Shown here one piece after another: positions 35,626 to 43,857 of a DNA stretch of 58,979 bases. Every line of letters begins with the position of its first letter. Within the stretch, counting starts at the first letter, position 1. Origin of the DNA: M3007 sp046160345 (GTDB lineage Bacteria; Bacteroidota; Bacteroidia; Chitinophagales; Saprospiraceae). Both the position numbers and the translations under genes were made by a program. Where the stretch lies: positions 1 through 58,979 of the forward strand of contig JBJXGO010000222.1 of assembly GCA_046160345.1 (NCBI GenBank). The letters run 5' to 3'. The notes under the pieces are model-generated. The model did not search any database and was not told the DNA's origin. It saw only the letters and a program-made list of their open reading frames with translations.

Positions 35626-35708
35626 CTCCAACAGACATCAACCACCTTGTCTTTTGGTATTGATGGGAAATAGTCGGTATTCGGTGTGGAATAATGTTGG
35701 CTCAGCAT
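35626..35708 (-). pseudogene. displaced 5' part of the nuclease-like gene (frameshift)
   Basis: An ATG at 35706-35708, 12 nt after the methylase stop, opens a frame reading 'MLSQHYSTPNTDYFPSIP', then 'KDKVVDVCW', before running into out-of-frame Trp-rich sequence and a stop. Adding one G in the TTGGAG at about 35626-35633 would fuse it seamlessly with 'EMVEKCLIGFPQHLK' of the downstream ORF. The composition and the position right behind the methylase support this as the original start. A sequencing error cannot be excluded. Confidence 0.55.
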
Positions 35709-35720
35709 GGGCGTTTGGGA

Positions 35721-38657
35721 TTAATGGCCTTGGGCTACCAAATCGGTCAAGACCCAATCGGCATCGCGGAGGGCGATGGAATCGAGCCAATAGCGGAATT
35801 GATTGGGCTTAATGAAGCAGACGTAGTCTTTCTTATATATCTTCTGGATGCGCTGGAACTGGGTATGCCCTTTATCGAGCGTCAGTAATTTTGTCAAATC
35901 ACCGTCCGTTTGGATTTCGCCGTATGGGCTGGGGGAGTGTTCTGGCTGATCGTCGTAGCAGAAAGTCGTGTAGATGAATTTGCCAAAGTGTAGTGTGCCG
36001 ATCTCTGCTTGCCGGAAGCGGAGGTTTCCTTTACAATATATGGCATTCAGAGATTCGCAGAAAATAGAGCCGAATTGGGTGAAGTGTGATTGGAGGTTTT
36101 TGGAGGTGATGGGATGAAAAGCTTTAGATTTTGATGAATCGGGATGGCGGATAAAGTCTTGGTAGTGGTTTACCACATCGTCCAAGACAAGTTGGTCCGC
36201 TTTGGCAAGGTCAATATTTAATTTTGGATCGTATGGTAGTTGGTAAATATCATCTGGGTTAAAGGAAGTGTTTTTAATAACAAGGCAACGAGGGCTTGTA
36301 GAATAAATAAGCCCATGGAATCTTTTTCCATTAGTTATTATGGTTTGAAACACATCAAATAATTCATTGCGTTGAGAATCAGGCGCGTTAATCCCAACTA
36401 TCTGTTTTGGGAAAGTTAGGTACTCCTCAGAAAACGCTATTGAAAAGTTGAACTCATCGTTCGTAATTTTTCGAAACAAAATATGTGGAGGGGTGTAAAT
36501 CTTCTTATCCCTTGGTCGAGAGAATTTCGTTTGAGAGGATACAACTGGATATTTGTCTGTTGCGATAATCCCTTTCGGGGTAAGCCATTCATAAGGAAGC
36601 CATGGCTTGTCATTAATATAATCTATTAGCTCGCCCTCTGATGATTCTGTCATTTCGTACCCTTCTCCACAAATCCAACCTGCTTTTTCAAAATAGTCTC
36701 CCAAAGTTGGAAATGTTTTCAAATACTTGACCACCCCATATAGTCTCCCTCCTCCAAGCAAATTTGTTTTCCAAACAAAATCATCCTGCAAAGCTGCTAT
36801 GTACGGCACCCAGTTGAGGTCGTAAGCATCTATCTCAAAGTAACGTTTTGTCTTTGTAGTGGGGGAACGCCGCAGTACAACATGCAGGATTTTTTTGCTG
36901 GTGTCAGCTGGGCCAGGAGTCGCAAAAACTGCAGCGGTATCTGGCCTTTGACTGGGCCATAAAACATTGCTTTCTGCCAAAAGCGTAAAATCTAGTACCT
37001 GATGTACTTGATTGTGCAGCAAAAAATTAGTCCTGTATTTGCCACCACTTGAAGTATAAAGGAAAGAAGACGATTTGATAAGCAAACAAAGCAACCCCTT
37101 TGGTTTTACCATCCGCATGCCCGCACTCATGAAGTAGAGTGCAATTTGTTTCTGTGGGATGGCGAAATCTGAAACCGTTTTCCAATCGGGAAGTTTTTTG
37201 GAGGCTTGCACAAAGGGAGGATTGCCAATAACCAAATCAAAAGTGGCTTTCTTGTCTTGGTTTTGTTTGTACCAATCAAAAAAATCATTGCCAACTAATT
37301 GGCCTTCAAGGTCGGGAAATTGCAAGGCGTCCCATATTTCAGGGGGTGTGAGCATATCGCACACGGCAAGGCAAAGGCTGAATCGCGTCAGCAAAATGGC
37401 GTTATCATGCAAATCAACGCCGTGGATACTATGCCGGAGGATATTGATGATATCTTTCTTGTCTGGAGAACTCCCGTTGTTCTGAAGCCGCCACCAATGA
37501 ACTAAACGCTTGAATGTCAACACCAAAAAAACTCCAGAGCCACATGAAGGGTCTAAAACCTTAAAATCTTTTTTCCCTTTCCAAGCGTTCAGCGGCATGG
37601 CTTCATCTACCAGAAAAGCAGCAAGGTGGGGTGGAGTATAAACCATACCATCCTCTTGAACACTCTCTTCATTGCTAAACAACGCTTCATAAATACTACT
37701 GACAATTTCTACCGGCAGGTATCGGAAGGAATATAAATCCCAAAGTGCCAATTGCTCGCTCGCATTGCTGCGTGTCTCGTAGAGCAAGTTGACTAATTTG
37801 TCAGATGAGATGGCTTGTATCTGTTTCTTTTCTTCTTCCGTCCAGTCGAAGATCTTCCCGTTCAAGTGGTCTTGCTGATTGAGATAGTTGAAAACTTCCC
37901 AAAAAGTCCCAGTCTCCAATGCATGCTTAAAAGAGGAGCCGACACCTGAAATTTTCTCGAAGAAGCCTTCCGGGAATACCCTTCTTAAATTGCCTGATGC
38001 ATCCAAATCTTGTTTCGCTTCCAAATAGCGAATGAGCACACACTGTATCAGCAAGCGGTTAACTGCATTTGCGAGTCTTTTGTCTTCTTTCAAGAAAGCC
38101 TCACGTACAGCACGTAGCTTGTCTAACAGCGTTTTATGAGCTGAATGACTGAATGCGAAGTGGTCTTTTTCGGCATTCCAAAACTCACCTGAAAGGAGTT
38201 GGTAGGAGGAAAAGCGTTCTTTGATATCTTCAGAAATCTCCTCAGATTTTTTCAGCAAGTACGTTGGAGTAAAAGATTCTCCAGTATAGTTTGGCTCGCG
38301 GCTTGTATTTATAATGCTGACAGAATCCTTGGCAAAAACTAAAGCACAAGGCACTTCTGCACTCGACCAAATATCTTTTTGAATTCTGCCTAATTTATCC
38401 TCATCAGGAAGCCCCGTGTCTTCCGAATAATCGTATACATAGAATAAGGGTTGGGAAGGGCGATTTTCAAATCTTCTGAAATAAACATACTGAGCGTCCA
38501 TTCGCATGGCCTTTTCTAAAGCCAGCCATTCTGATATGGAAGAGAGGTCTTCTGGATTTTCAGGCTTTGTTTGCCCGATTAGAACAGGACGCAGCAAGCC
38601 ACCAATTTCATAACCAAGGGCTTCCTTGGTCGTTTCAAACATGGTGGGTTGGCGCAT
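35721..38657 (-). CDS. Eco57I-like DNA adenine methyltransferase (restriction-modification)
   Basis: A 978-residue gamma-type N6-adenine methylase. SAM-binding motif I is 'LDPSCGSGVFL' near residue 367, and the catalytic motif IV is 'NPPF' near 478. A large C-terminal part (about 650-978), rich in aromatic and basic residues, is likely the target recognition domain. The N-terminal 350 residues ('QYVYFRRFENRPSQPLFYVYD', 'SSAEVPCALVF') form a nuclease-like fold, but I cannot identify a PD...ExK set, so it may not cut DNA by itself. The gene looks AT-richer than its neighbours, a sign of transfer. The downstream nuclease-like ORF is a plausible partner. The second start (38642, 'MFETTK') is also possible. 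Confidence 0.85.
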   Translation of the reverse strand: MRQPTMFETTKEALGYEIGGLLRPVLIGQTKPENPEDLSSISEWLALEKAMRMDAQYVYFRRFENRPSQPLFYVYDYSEDTGLPDEDKLGRIQKDIWSSAEVPCALVFAKDSVSIINTSREPNYTGESFTPTYLLKKSEEISEDIKERFSSYQLLSGEFWNAEKDHFAFSHSAHKTLLDKLRAVREAFLKEDKRLANAVNRLLIQCVLIRYLEAKQDLDASGNLRRVFPEGFFEKISGVGSSFKHALETGTFWEVFNYLNQQDHLNGKIFDWTEEEKKQIQAISSDKLVNLLYETRSNASEQLALWDLYSFRYLPVEIVSSIYEALFSNEESVQEDGMVYTPPHLAAFLVDEAMPLNAWKGKKDFKVLDPSCGSGVFLVLTFKRLVHWWRLQNNGSSPDKKDIINILRHSIHGVDLHDNAILLTRFSLCLAVCDMLTPPEIWDALQFPDLEGQLVGNDFFDWYKQNQDKKATFDLVIGNPPFVQASKKLPDWKTVSDFAIPQKQIALYFMSAGMRMVKPKGLLCLLIKSSSFLYTSSGGKYRTNFLLHNQVHQVLDFTLLAESNVLWPSQRPDTAAVFATPGPADTSKKILHVVLRRSPTTKTKRYFEIDAYDLNWVPYIAALQDDFVWKTNLLGGGRLYGVVKYLKTFPTLGDYFEKAGWICGEGYEMTESSEGELIDYINDKPWLPYEWLTPKGIIATDKYPVVSSQTKFSRPRDKKIYTPPHILFRKITNDEFNFSIAFSEEYLTFPKQIVGINAPDSQRNELFDVFQTIITNGKRFHGLIYSTSPRCLVIKNTSFNPDDIYQLPYDPKLNIDLAKADQLVLDDVVNHYQDFIRHPDSSKSKAFHPITSKNLQSHFTQFGSIFCESLNAIYCKGNLRFRQAEIGTLHFGKFIYTTFCYDDQPEHSPSPYGEIQTDGDLTKLLTLDKGHTQFQRIQKIYKKDYVCFIKPNQFRYWLDSIALRDADWVLTDLVAQGH

Positions 38658-38678
38658 AGGAGAGGCAGATTATCTCCG

Positions 38679-38686
38679 CAAAAGTA
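38679..38686 (-). promoter_or_regulatory. candidate -7 element (TACTTTTG) of the methylase operon
   Basis: On the minus strand TACTTTTG lies 21 nt before the methylase start at 38657. It is preceded by about 80 bp of very AT-rich DNA. Confidence 0.5.
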
Positions 38687-38863
38687 GAATTGTTTTAAGT
38701 AAATTTGAAATTTTAAAACAAAAAATATTTATAAAACTATTTGTGCAACAAAATTAAAATTGATGCTGGTGCAGCATAATTAATTGCCTTACCCAACTAT
38801 TGCTAGTCCCGATACGTGTATTATTTATCACCACAATTTTTTAACACAAACTGCTACACAATC

Positions 38864-40588
38864 ATGCAAAAACTAAAATTGCTTATTCCCTTCGCGCTGT
38901 TCATCGGCGCATTTTTCGTGGCTTGCCATGAAGACGACCCTTTTGAACACAGCAAAATTGCCGATGTCAGCTTCGCTGGCAGAATTATCGATGAGGCCGG
39001 CGAAGGCGTGGAAGGCGCCCTCGTAGAGGCTGGCAATGAATCTTCTTTGACCGACAAAAACGGTGTTTTTCGCCTCAAACCTGTCCGATTGCCCGCCATG
39101 CATTCGATGGTAACTGTCAGCAAGCCAGGTTATTTCAAGGTTTCCCGCCCGTATATTGTGGAAGATGATGCCTTGCAAACCATCACGATTCAACTGTTGG
39201 CAAAAACCTATGCCGGCTCCCTGAACCCCGGCGCAGGAGGCATTATAAATGTGATGGGTGGGCCAAAACTTGACTTCCCTGCCAATGCCTTTACCGATGC
39301 AAATGGGAATGCCTATAATGGCGACGTAATTGTTTACGCTCGCTACCTCGATCCTTCTGACCCTAATCTGGCACTTTTTGTACCGGGCGACATGACCGCA
39401 GAAAATGCGGTTGATGAGGAAGTTTTTCTTTCAACCTATGGCATGCTTGGGGTTGAAATTGAAAGCAATAGCGGCCAAAAACTCAAAATAGCTCCAGGCA
39501 AAGAGGTAGAGGTTCGAATGCCCATCCTGAGCAGCCAATTGGCTTCGGCGCCTGCAGTAATCCCGCTTTGGCACTACGACCTGGAAGACGGCCATTGGAA
39601 AGAAGACGGCTCGGCTCAAAAAATAGGCGGCGAATATGTGGGCAAAGTGACGCACTTCTCCTTTTGGAACTGTGATGAACCTTTCCCGCTTACCCAACTT
39701 CACGGAAAAATTTACCTTGGAAGTGCGAATCAACCCCTGGCCAATGCCTGTGTGCGCCTTACCATGCTTTCCACTGGTGGATCGTCCTTTGGATACACCG
39801 ACGGGAGTGGTTGTTTTGGCGGATGCATTCCAAAGGATGAAGTTTTATTGTTGGAGGTTGTTTCGCCACAAGACTGCGGCAACCAGGTATATTATTCGGC
39901 CAATGTTGGCCCATTCTCAGGCGTCAGCACTTTGCCCGATATTATCATTCCGCCTTCGGCACAGTTACCTGTAATAAAAGTTAGCGGGACCTTGCTTGAT
40001 TGCACAGCCCTGCCGGTTGGCAATGGCTATGTAAAAATTGAACAAGGAAATGAAAAGCGCTTTTTGTATCCCAACTCCAATGGCCAATTTGAATATGTCA
40101 TGGCGGCTTGCAACAATGACCCTCAAACAGGGCAGATAGTGGGGTACGACCTTACTAATTTGTTGGAAAGTGCCCCTGCAGCCTTCTCTACACCACCCAA
40201 TACGGTCAATGTTGGCAGCATCGTCACCTGCACTACACTTTCGGAGTATATCCAATATAACCTTGACGGTCAAAATTTTACAAAAATATCACCTTATGCA
40301 TGGACTAATAGTGGGCTAACCACACAAATTGGATCGGAGGACAGCACAGCTACCTGGATAGGTTTCACTTTTGATAACAACGAGCAAACAGGCCTTTTCC
40401 CTTTGACCTGGCTAACAGCGAACAATTTGCTTTTCGACACTCAATTGCCGAATACGCTTATAACAAACGTGACCACTTTTGGGGCAAACCAGGGGGACCT
40501 GATCATCGGCACATTTGGAGGCAACTTCCAAACAAGTGGCGGTGCAAGCCACACTATCAATGGCAGTTATCGTGTGATCCGGGAATAG
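38864..40588 (+). CDS. lipoprotein with carboxypeptidase-regulatory-like domain
   Basis: 574 residues from the ATG at 38864, which starts a lipoprotein signal with lipobox 'GAFFVAC'. Just after it lies a carboxypeptidase D regulatory-like (transthyretin-type) domain: 'FAGRIIDEAGEGVEGALVEA', 'TDKNGVFRLKPV' and 'VTVSKPGYFK' cover about residues 35-115. The remaining 450 residues are beta-rich, with a second similar block at about 285-345 ('HGKIYLGSANQPLANACVRL'). Such proteins are typically surface or periplasmic, and the function is unknown. A strong palindrome follows the stop. Confidence 0.8.
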   Translation: MQKLKLLIPFALFIGAFFVACHEDDPFEHSKIADVSFAGRIIDEAGEGVEGALVEAGNESSLTDKNGVFRLKPVRLPAMHSMVTVSKPGYFKVSRPYIVEDDALQTITIQLLAKTYAGSLNPGAGGIINVMGGPKLDFPANAFTDANGNAYNGDVIVYARYLDPSDPNLALFVPGDMTAENAVDEEVFLSTYGMLGVEIESNSGQKLKIAPGKEVEVRMPILSSQLASAPAVIPLWHYDLEDGHWKEDGSAQKIGGEYVGKVTHFSFWNCDEPFPLTQLHGKIYLGSANQPLANACVRLTMLSTGGSSFGYTDGSGCFGGCIPKDEVLLLEVVSPQDCGNQVYYSANVGPFSGVSTLPDIIIPPSAQLPVIKVSGTLLDCTALPVGNGYVKIEQGNEKRFLYPNSNGQFEYVMAACNNDPQTGQIVGYDLTNLLESAPAAFSTPPNTVNVGSIVTCTTLSEYIQYNLDGQNFTKISPYAWTNSGLTTQIGSEDSTATWIGFTFDNNEQTGLFPLTWLTANNLLFDTQLPNTLITNVTTFGANQGDLIIGTFGGNFQTSGGASHTINGSYRVIRE

Positions 40589-40609
40589 AGATCACCTGAA
40601 AATGTAAAA

Positions 40610-40642
40610 AATCGGGGTGCGACTTGAAGTCGCACCCCGATT
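40610..40642. terminator. 33-bp near-perfect palindrome, likely bidirectional terminator
   Basis: Two 16-bp arms (AATCGGGGTGCGACTT and its complement) flank a single G, giving a very stable GC-rich hairpin. It lies 21 bp after the lipoprotein stop and about 60 bp before the stop of the convergent helicase gene (40704). An A-run precedes it, so a U-run would follow on the minus-strand transcript. Confidence 0.6.
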
Positions 40643-40703
40643 CAAGTATCCGCTTTGAGTTGTATGCAGGGGCTGAAAATTGGCAGAATGTAATTTGAAA
40701 CAA

Positions 40704-42416
40704 TTACCATTTCCCCTTTTTCCCGCCTTTTTTGGGCTTCCGATCCCATTTTTCAAACACTTTATCCTCTCTTCGGCGCCCGCTGCCACCGCCTCTTTCG
40801 CGCTCAGAAGCATCATCCACTCGAATGGGTCGGCCATTGATGGTGAATTCAGGCAAACCTTGTCGTACCACGGCCACATAAGCTGCATCAAGGTCAAAAT
40901 GCAAGTGTGTGCGGCTTACATCGATTTGTCCTATCGCTTTGCTGGGCACACCAAAAGAGCGGTCGAGCAAGATTAGAAAATCTTTTTTGGTTACGCCGTC
41001 CATTTCGCCGACACTTACGAATAGGCGTACCGTACCCGTTTGGCTGCCAGGCATCGCCACAGGACGTGCGGCCCGCTTGTCGCCTCGCGGATAAATGTTG
41101 ATGTCTGGTGCGTTGCGATAGTAGGAAAGAAAGCGGTTGAATTCTACGCTGGCAAAGCGCTTGATCAGTTCTTCCTTGCTCAAATCTTTCAATTCCTCTT
41201 GAATACGTTCCATATAAGGCTCGATATCAGCGTGGTGTACCTCCTGCTCATGGATTCCCTTGATGATGTTAAACAATTGTGCTTCACATACTTCCATGCC
41301 TGTCGGAAGGGACTTTTTGACAATCGGAGCTTTCGTTTTTCGTTCAATCTGCCTGATCCTTTCCTCGTATTTTGGCGTCACGATAGTGATGCTCACCCCG
41401 GTTTTTCCTGCCCGGCCCGTCCGGCCTGAGCGGTGGGTATAAACCTCGATTTCGTCGGGAAGGCCATAATTGATAACATGGCTGATATTGCTCACGTCCA
41501 GGCCACGAGCCGCCACATCCGTAGCAATAAGCAATTGAAGATTGCCCTCTCGGAAGCGTTGCATTACGCGGTCGCGGTCAGATTGGGCAAGATCACCGTG
41601 CAGCGCATCCGAGTTGTAGCCGTCGCGTACCATTTGTTCTGCCACTTCTTTGGTTTCGGCCCTCGTCCGGCAAAAAATAAGGGCATAGATATCGGGGAGC
41701 GCGTCCACCACTCGTTTGAGCGCGTTATAGCGGTCGTCGGCACGGCATACATAATAAACGTGCTCTATATTTTCGTTGGTCTGGGTTTTCCCGCTCACGG
41801 TGAGTTCGCGCGGGTCGGTCATGTAGGTATTGGCAATAGTGCGAACCTCCCTGGGCATGGTAGCAGAAAAAAGCCAGATGGATTTACGCTCCACGACTTC
41901 AGAAAGGATGAAGTCGATGGCTTCTTTGAAGCCCATGTTGAGCATTTCATCGGCCTCGTCAAGTACCACACGGCGCACGCTTTCGAGTTTGACGGCTTTG
42001 CGGGCGATAAGGTCCATAAGGCGGCCTGGCGTGGCCACCACAATTTGTGCCCCAGCTTTAATTTGACGAATTTGTCCCTCGATTCCAGCGCCCCCATAAA
42101 CTGCCACTACCTTGTATTGGTGGGCGAATTCGGAATAATTGACCAGATCGCCGGCCACTTGAACACAAAGTTCACGGGTTGGGCACATGATGAGCGCCTG
42201 GATGGTGCGCTCTTTTGGGTCAATACGTTGGAGTACCGGGAGGCCAAAAGCGGCGGTTTTGCCGGTGCCCGTTTGGGCGAGGGCAATAATGTCCTGATCG
42301 CCTTGGAGAGCGACAGGAAGAACCATTTCTTGAACAGGGGTAGGGGTTTCAAAGCCCATGGCAGTGATACCCTGCAAGAGGTCGTCGGCGATGCCGAGCG
42401 TCTTGAATGCAGACAT
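40704..42416 (-). CDS. DEAD-box RNA helicase with DbpA-type RNA-binding domain
   Basis: A 570-residue ATP-dependent RNA helicase of the DeaD/CsdA group. Motifs: 'AQTGTGKT' (residues 47-54), 'PTREL' (79-83), DEAD (153-156), SAT (184-186), 'VAARGLDV', and 'HRSGRTGRAG' (328-337). The C-terminal DbpA-like RNA-binding domain lies at about 470-545 ('VRLFVSVGEMDGVTKKDFL'), and a basic Gly/Arg-rich tail follows ('GGGSGRRRED'). Such helicases act in ribosome assembly and cold-shock mRNA unwinding. A -7 element at 42691-42698 predicts a leader of about 270 nt. Confidence 0.92.
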   Translation of the reverse strand: MSAFKTLGIADDLLQGITAMGFETPTPVQEMVLPVALQGDQDIIALAQTGTGKTAAFGLPVLQRIDPKERTIQALIMCPTRELCVQVAGDLVNYSEFAHQYKVVAVYGGAGIEGQIRQIKAGAQIVVATPGRLMDLIARKAVKLESVRRVVLDEADEMLNMGFKEAIDFILSEVVERKSIWLFSATMPREVRTIANTYMTDPRELTVSGKTQTNENIEHVYYVCRADDRYNALKRVVDALPDIYALIFCRTRAETKEVAEQMVRDGYNSDALHGDLAQSDRDRVMQRFREGNLQLLIATDVAARGLDVSNISHVINYGLPDEIEVYTHRSGRTGRAGKTGVSITIVTPKYEERIRQIERKTKAPIVKKSLPTGMEVCEAQLFNIIKGIHEQEVHHADIEPYMERIQEELKDLSKEELIKRFASVEFNRFLSYYRNAPDINIYPRGDKRAARPVAMPGSQTGTVRLFVSVGEMDGVTKKDFLILLDRSFGVPSKAIGQIDVSRTHLHFDLDAAYVAVVRQGLPEFTINGRPIRVDDASERERGGGSGRRREDKVFEKWDRKPKKGGKKGKW

Positions 42417-42483
42417 TGATAAAGTACGTTAGGGCGATGAGACTGTTTGACTTGCGCGCTGCTGTTCACGTAGATATATGCTT

Positions 42484-42511
42484 CGCTCGCCGAAGGCTTG
42501 CCGAAGGAGAG
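42484..42511. repeat. degenerate copy of the dispersed palindrome
   Basis: CTCGCCGAAGGCTTGCCGAAGGAGAG is recognisably related to the copy at 55526-55557 (pattern CCCGCCGAAG..., then GGAGGAGGGG) but lacks the GTTTA end. It lies inside the helicase leader. Confidence 0.4.
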
Positions 42512-42690
42512 TACGCGCCTTGTTCTTCGTTTCCAATTCACCATCGCGGAAACCAACAAAACCTGCACACCTCAAGATTGCTCCCTGCCACAGAAACCAA
42601 ACGCCTAATGTCAATGCTGCCCAATGCCGGTATGAGAATGAAAAGGAAACAGTAACCGTCAAAAAGATTTTTTGTTTCCAAATGTGCGCG

Positions 42691-42698
42691 CAAAGATA
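42691..42698 (-). promoter_or_regulatory. candidate -7 element (TATCTTTG) of the helicase gene
   Basis: Minus-strand TATCTTTG fits TAnnTTTG. It lies 275 nt before the helicase ATG (42416), so the mRNA would carry an unusually long leader. Confidence 0.4.
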
Positions 42699-42807
42699 AA
42701 AATTATCTTTTGTAAAAACCTGATATTGTGCTTTAAATTCTGAAAACAGAGTTTTTGGGCACTTGTTTCGTGATATATGTTTTGTGGTGAGGGGATTATA
42801 AATTTTG

Positions 42808-42840
42808 AACCCCCTGAGATATTGAAGCTTCAGGAGGTTT
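42808..42840 (-). terminator. hairpin terminator downstream of murQ
   Basis: Arms AACCCCCTGA and TCAGGAGGTT pair at 9 of 10 positions around a loop of about 12 nt. On the minus strand, the hairpin follows the murQ stop by about 60 nt and is succeeded by an AT-rich stretch (CAAAATTT). Confidence 0.5.
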
Positions 42841-42900
42841 ATTGACTAGGGTAAACAGTTAGCCAGGTAAAAACTTCTTTGCATGCGTCATCGCCCTGAT

Positions 42901-43710
42901 TCACCCCCCACCATACGCCCGCAAAGCTCCCCGCACACTCCCAAATCGCAGTAAAAGATATTTGGCCTCTTCATATTCCGTCCCGGTCGCCTGCATCACC
43001 ATTTTAACGCCACGGTCCACCAATTTGGCGTTGCTCAGTTGCATATCTACCATTTTGTTGTCCTGCACGCGCCCAAGTTGGATCATGACGGAGGTCGAAA
43101 TCATGTTCAAAATCAATTTTTGAGCGGTGCCGGCCTTCATACGGCTACTTCCGGTAAGAAATTCAGGGCCTACTACTGCAAGAATTGGGAAATCTGCTTC
43201 TGACAACAAGGGAGCCCCCGGATTGCAAGTGATACAAGCGGTAGCTATGCCGTGTTCCCGGCAATTGCGCAGGCCATGTATCACATAAGGTGTAGTGCCG
43301 GAGGCTGCAATGCCGATCACGGTGTCGAGCGCGTCTAATTGCCAGACCTTCAAATCGGCCCAAGCCTGAGTTTCGCTGTCTTCCGCATTTTCAACCGGGT
43401 GCCTGATGGCGTGATCTCCACCGGCTATAATGCCTATTACCCATTCAGGTGGTGCGCCAAAAGTCGGCGGAATTTCAGAGGCGTCCACCACTCCGAGTCG
43501 GCCACTGGTGCCGGCGCCGATATAAAACATTCGCCCACCCTCACGCATTTTGGGCACAATGGATTGCACCAGGGCTTCAATTTGAGGAATTGTTTTTTCT
43601 ACGGCACCTGGCACGGTCTTGTCTTCTGCATTGATGTTGACCAGCAGTTCCCGGACGCTCATTTTTTCCAAATGGCGATATTTTGAATTGGATTCTGTGA
43701 TCTTTTCCAT
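42901..43710 (-). CDS. murQ: N-acetylmuramic acid 6-phosphate etherase
   Basis: Cleaves the lactyl ether of MurNAc-6-phosphate to give GlcNAc-6-phosphate in cell-wall recycling. The 269 residues carry the signature 'GAGTSGRLGVVDASEIPPT', with the catalytic Glu equivalent at E79 and a second Glu at E110 ('VENAED'). The SIS-type phosphosugar fold continues with 'GIAASGTTPYV' and 'TGSSRMKAGTAQK'. It is about 30 residues shorter at the C-terminus than the E. coli enzyme. No anmK or PTS gene is next to it. Confidence 0.94.
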   Translation of the reverse strand: MEKITESNSKYRHLEKMSVRELLVNINAEDKTVPGAVEKTIPQIEALVQSIVPKMREGGRMFYIGAGTSGRLGVVDASEIPPTFGAPPEWVIGIIAGGDHAIRHPVENAEDSETQAWADLKVWQLDALDTVIGIAASGTTPYVIHGLRNCREHGIATACITCNPGAPLLSEADFPILAVVGPEFLTGSSRMKAGTAQKLILNMISTSVMIQLGRVQDNKMVDMQLSNAKLVDRGVKMVMQATGTEYEEAKYLLLRFGSVRGALRAYGGG

Positions 43711-43857
43711 AAAATTTGATTATTGTTCAGAACTGTTTGACAACCATTTAAGAATTTAACAAATATTCTGAAAGCCCTAACATCTTTTAAGAGCGCCAAG
43801 CGATCAGAAGCCCACACCTTGCAGCTAGATTTTGAAAACAGTCAAAAACGAAAAATT

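Larger units (their letters stand above)
42417..42900. other. 484-bp intergenic region: helicase leader, degenerate repeat, murQ terminator
   Basis: Between the helicase start and the murQ stop I see no credible coding region: the short open frames here have poor codon structure and overlap each other. It holds a degenerate copy of the dispersed palindrome (42484-42511), a likely helicase promoter (42691-42698, minus) and a terminator hairpin for murQ (42808-42840). Most of 42417-42680 would be the helicase 5' leader. Confidence 0.6.

Noticed and set aside
35721..38657. Calling the methylase a complete type IIG restriction enzyme
   Set aside because: The N-terminal region has no PD...ExK set that I can point to, so only the methylase function is supported by motifs.
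41433..42419. Long plus-strand open frame (328 codons)
   Set aside because: It is antisense to the DEAD-box helicase, whose motifs are all intact; the frame is a codon-bias shadow.
42478..42699. Small plus-strand gene in the helicase-murQ gap
   Set aside because: Cys/Arg/Asn-rich composition, no start signal, and the DNA is better explained as the helicase leader on the other strand.
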